Source of the DNA: Eudoraea sp.
GTDB lineage: Bacteria; Bacteroidota; Bacteroidia; Flavobacteriales; Flavobacteriaceae
DNA length: 6,731 bases
NCBI GenBank assembly: GCA_013042925.1
Contig: JABDPH010000300.1
Location: 1-6,731 of the forward strand
Direction of reading: 5' to 3'
Shown here: piece after piece, positions 6,095 to 6,731 of the stretch
How the letters are laid out: each line of letters starts with the position of its first letter
How positions within the stretch are numbered: the stretch's first letter is position 1
Made by a program: the position numbers and the translations under genes
Notes under the pieces: model-generated
What the model saw: only the letters and a program-made list of their open reading frames with translations
What the model was told of the DNA's origin: nothing
Database searches by the model: none

Positions 6095-6523
6095 ATGAAA
6101 ACAACAACATTTCTAACATTTGTAGGTAATCGATGTGGAAAGGCTGAAGAGGCGATAAGTTTTTACACCTCTATCTTTCCGAATTCGGAAATTAAAAGCC
6201 TAATAAAATACCAAGAAGGTGAGGCCGGTGGAACACCGGAGCTTATCAAATATGGGGTTTTCACATTAAATGGTACTGATTACATGGTTTCCGAAAGTAA
6301 TTTTAATCACGCTTGGTCATTTACACCTGCAGTTTCACTCTTTATAAATGACAATTCTGATCATATGATCCAAACACTTTTCGAACAGCTTTCTTCAAAT
6401 GGTGGTCAGGTAATGGTTCCTCTAGACAACTACGAAGGTAATGGAGATTATGGCTTTGGCAAGAAATTCGGATGGTGTCAAGACAAATATGGTATATCGT
6501 GGCAATTTGTACTTACTGAGTAA
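6095..6523 (+). CDS. PhnB-like VOC family protein (glyoxalase/3-demethylubiquinone methyltransferase-like domain)
   Basis: This 142-residue protein is made of one vicinal-oxygen-chelate domain of the PhnB type (PF06983, misleadingly named after 3-demethylubiquinone methyltransferase). Typical marks are AEEAISFYTSIFPNSEI (18-33), the glycine-rich GVFTLNGTDYMVSES (54-68), FTPAVSLF (76-83), the helix MIQTLFEQLSSNGGQVMVPL (91-110), and the end motif FGWCQDKYGISWQF (125-138). The length is usual for the family. There is no signal peptide or membrane segment, so the protein is cytoplasmic. Most members have no known substrate; related folds act in resistance, glyoxalase and dioxygenase reactions, and the sequence does not single one out. 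The start ATG follows a run of A with no clear ribosome binding site. The gene is flanked by GC-rich inverted repeats and by near-complementary 8-base sequences (6031-6038 and 6561-6568), so it may be a mobile single-gene unit. Confidence 0.88.
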   Translation: MKTTTFLTFVGNRCGKAEEAISFYTSIFPNSEIKSLIKYQEGEAGGTPELIKYGVFTLNGTDYMVSESNFNHAWSFTPAVSLFINDNSDHMIQTLFEQLSSNGGQVMVPLDNYEGNGDYGFGKKFGWCQDKYGISWQFVLTE

Positions 6524-6573
6524 CTAATTATAAGCAAACTACCGAAATAAAAAATAACAACTGCCAACAAAGG

Positions 6574-6622
6574 GCCTGCCCGCCTCAATAATTAAAAATA
6601 AAGAGGCAGGCGGGTAAAACTC
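6574..6622. repeat. GC-rich inverted repeat (REP-like), right copies
   Basis: GCCTGCC (6574-6580) pairs with GGCAGGC (6605-6611). Alternatively CCCGCCT (6579-6585) pairs with AGGCGGG (6608-6614). The AT-rich loop between the arms has no gene. The right arm, read on the - strand, repeats the left element 5994-6011 at 17 of 18 bases. A further partial copy, CCCGCCTG, is at 6636-6643. Placed about 50 bases after the VOC stop codon, the hairpin might also end its transcript, although no T-run follows. Confidence 0.6.
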
Positions 6623-6667
6623 ATGCCGCTACCCTCCCGCCTGACTACGCCATTCGGGCAAGTACCC

Positions 6668-6702
6668 AAAAATTCATTACTTTAGAAATGAAATAAATTT
6701 TT
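6668..6702 (+). terminator. Possible hairpin with T-run
   Basis: TTCATT (6673-6678) pairs with AATGAA (6687-6692), and AAAAA (6668-6672) can pair with TTTTT (6698-6702) across a five-base bulge (6693-6697). The stem is AT-rich and weak, so this is a tentative call for a transcript end downstream of the VOC gene. Confidence 0.2.
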
Positions 6703-6717
6703 GTGTAATCTCGTGGT

Positions 6718-6729
6718 GCGCAGCTGCGC
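6718..6729. repeat. 12-base perfect palindrome at the window edge
   Basis: GCGCAGCTGCGC reads the same on both strands and is GC-rich against AT-rich flanks. The window ends two bases later, so whether it belongs to a longer repeat or stem cannot be told. Confidence 0.5.
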
Positions 6730-6731
6730 TA

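Noticed and set aside
6000..6643. CRISPR array suggested by repeated CCCGCCTG units
   Set aside because: The copies are irregularly spaced, differ in orientation and length, and there are no uniform spacers.

Overview
The window looks like accessory DNA from a Bacteroidota-type bacterium. This rests on the AT-rich composition, the lack of strong Shine-Dalgarno sequences, a relaxed lipoprotein signal, and proteins that resemble Bacteroidota families (DUF4440 lipoprotein, SDR, PhnB-like VOC protein, serine hydrolase with C-terminal membrane helices). It is inferred from composition and protein style only, since no rRNA or marker gene is present. All seven genes lie on the + strand. They are separated by spacers of roughly 115 to 245 bases and have unrelated predicted functions, so this does not look like an operon.

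Layout. Positions 24-602: a truncated, GC-richer alginate lyase family fragment with a signal peptide. 603-846: a spacer with no gene. 847-1326: a DUF4440/SnoaL-like lipoprotein. 1479-2120: a six-helix membrane protein of unknown function. 2296-3201: a membrane-anchored M23 (LytM-like) peptidase. 3317-4726: a beta-lactamase-fold serine hydrolase with a GTG start, a signal peptide and three C-terminal helices. 4969-5919: a classical SDR oxidoreductase that unexpectedly carries a signal-peptide-like N-terminus. 6095-6523: a PhnB-like VOC protein. The right end (6524-6731) holds GC-rich inverted repeats and a palindrome.

The most interesting signal is between the genes. The spacers at about 1377-1460, 2141-2270, 3222-3288 and 4711-4764 each hold an imperfect inverted repeat with mismatched or bulged bases, like integron attC recombination sites. 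The serine hydrolase gene is bracketed by GTTAGGC (3282-3288) and its exact complement GCCTAAC (4711-4717), which is the arrangement expected of one integron gene cassette. The VOC gene shows a weaker version (7 of 8 bases at 6031-6038 and 6561-6568). The middle of the window is therefore plausibly a stretch of, or relic of, a cassette array. No integrase gene is in view, so this remains an inference.

A second repeat system is a GC-rich palindromic element with core ACCCGCCTGCC. It stands on both sides of the VOC gene in opposite orientation. Nothing in the sequence shows that the genes work together. Two of them (M23 peptidase and serine hydrolase) could both act on the cell wall.
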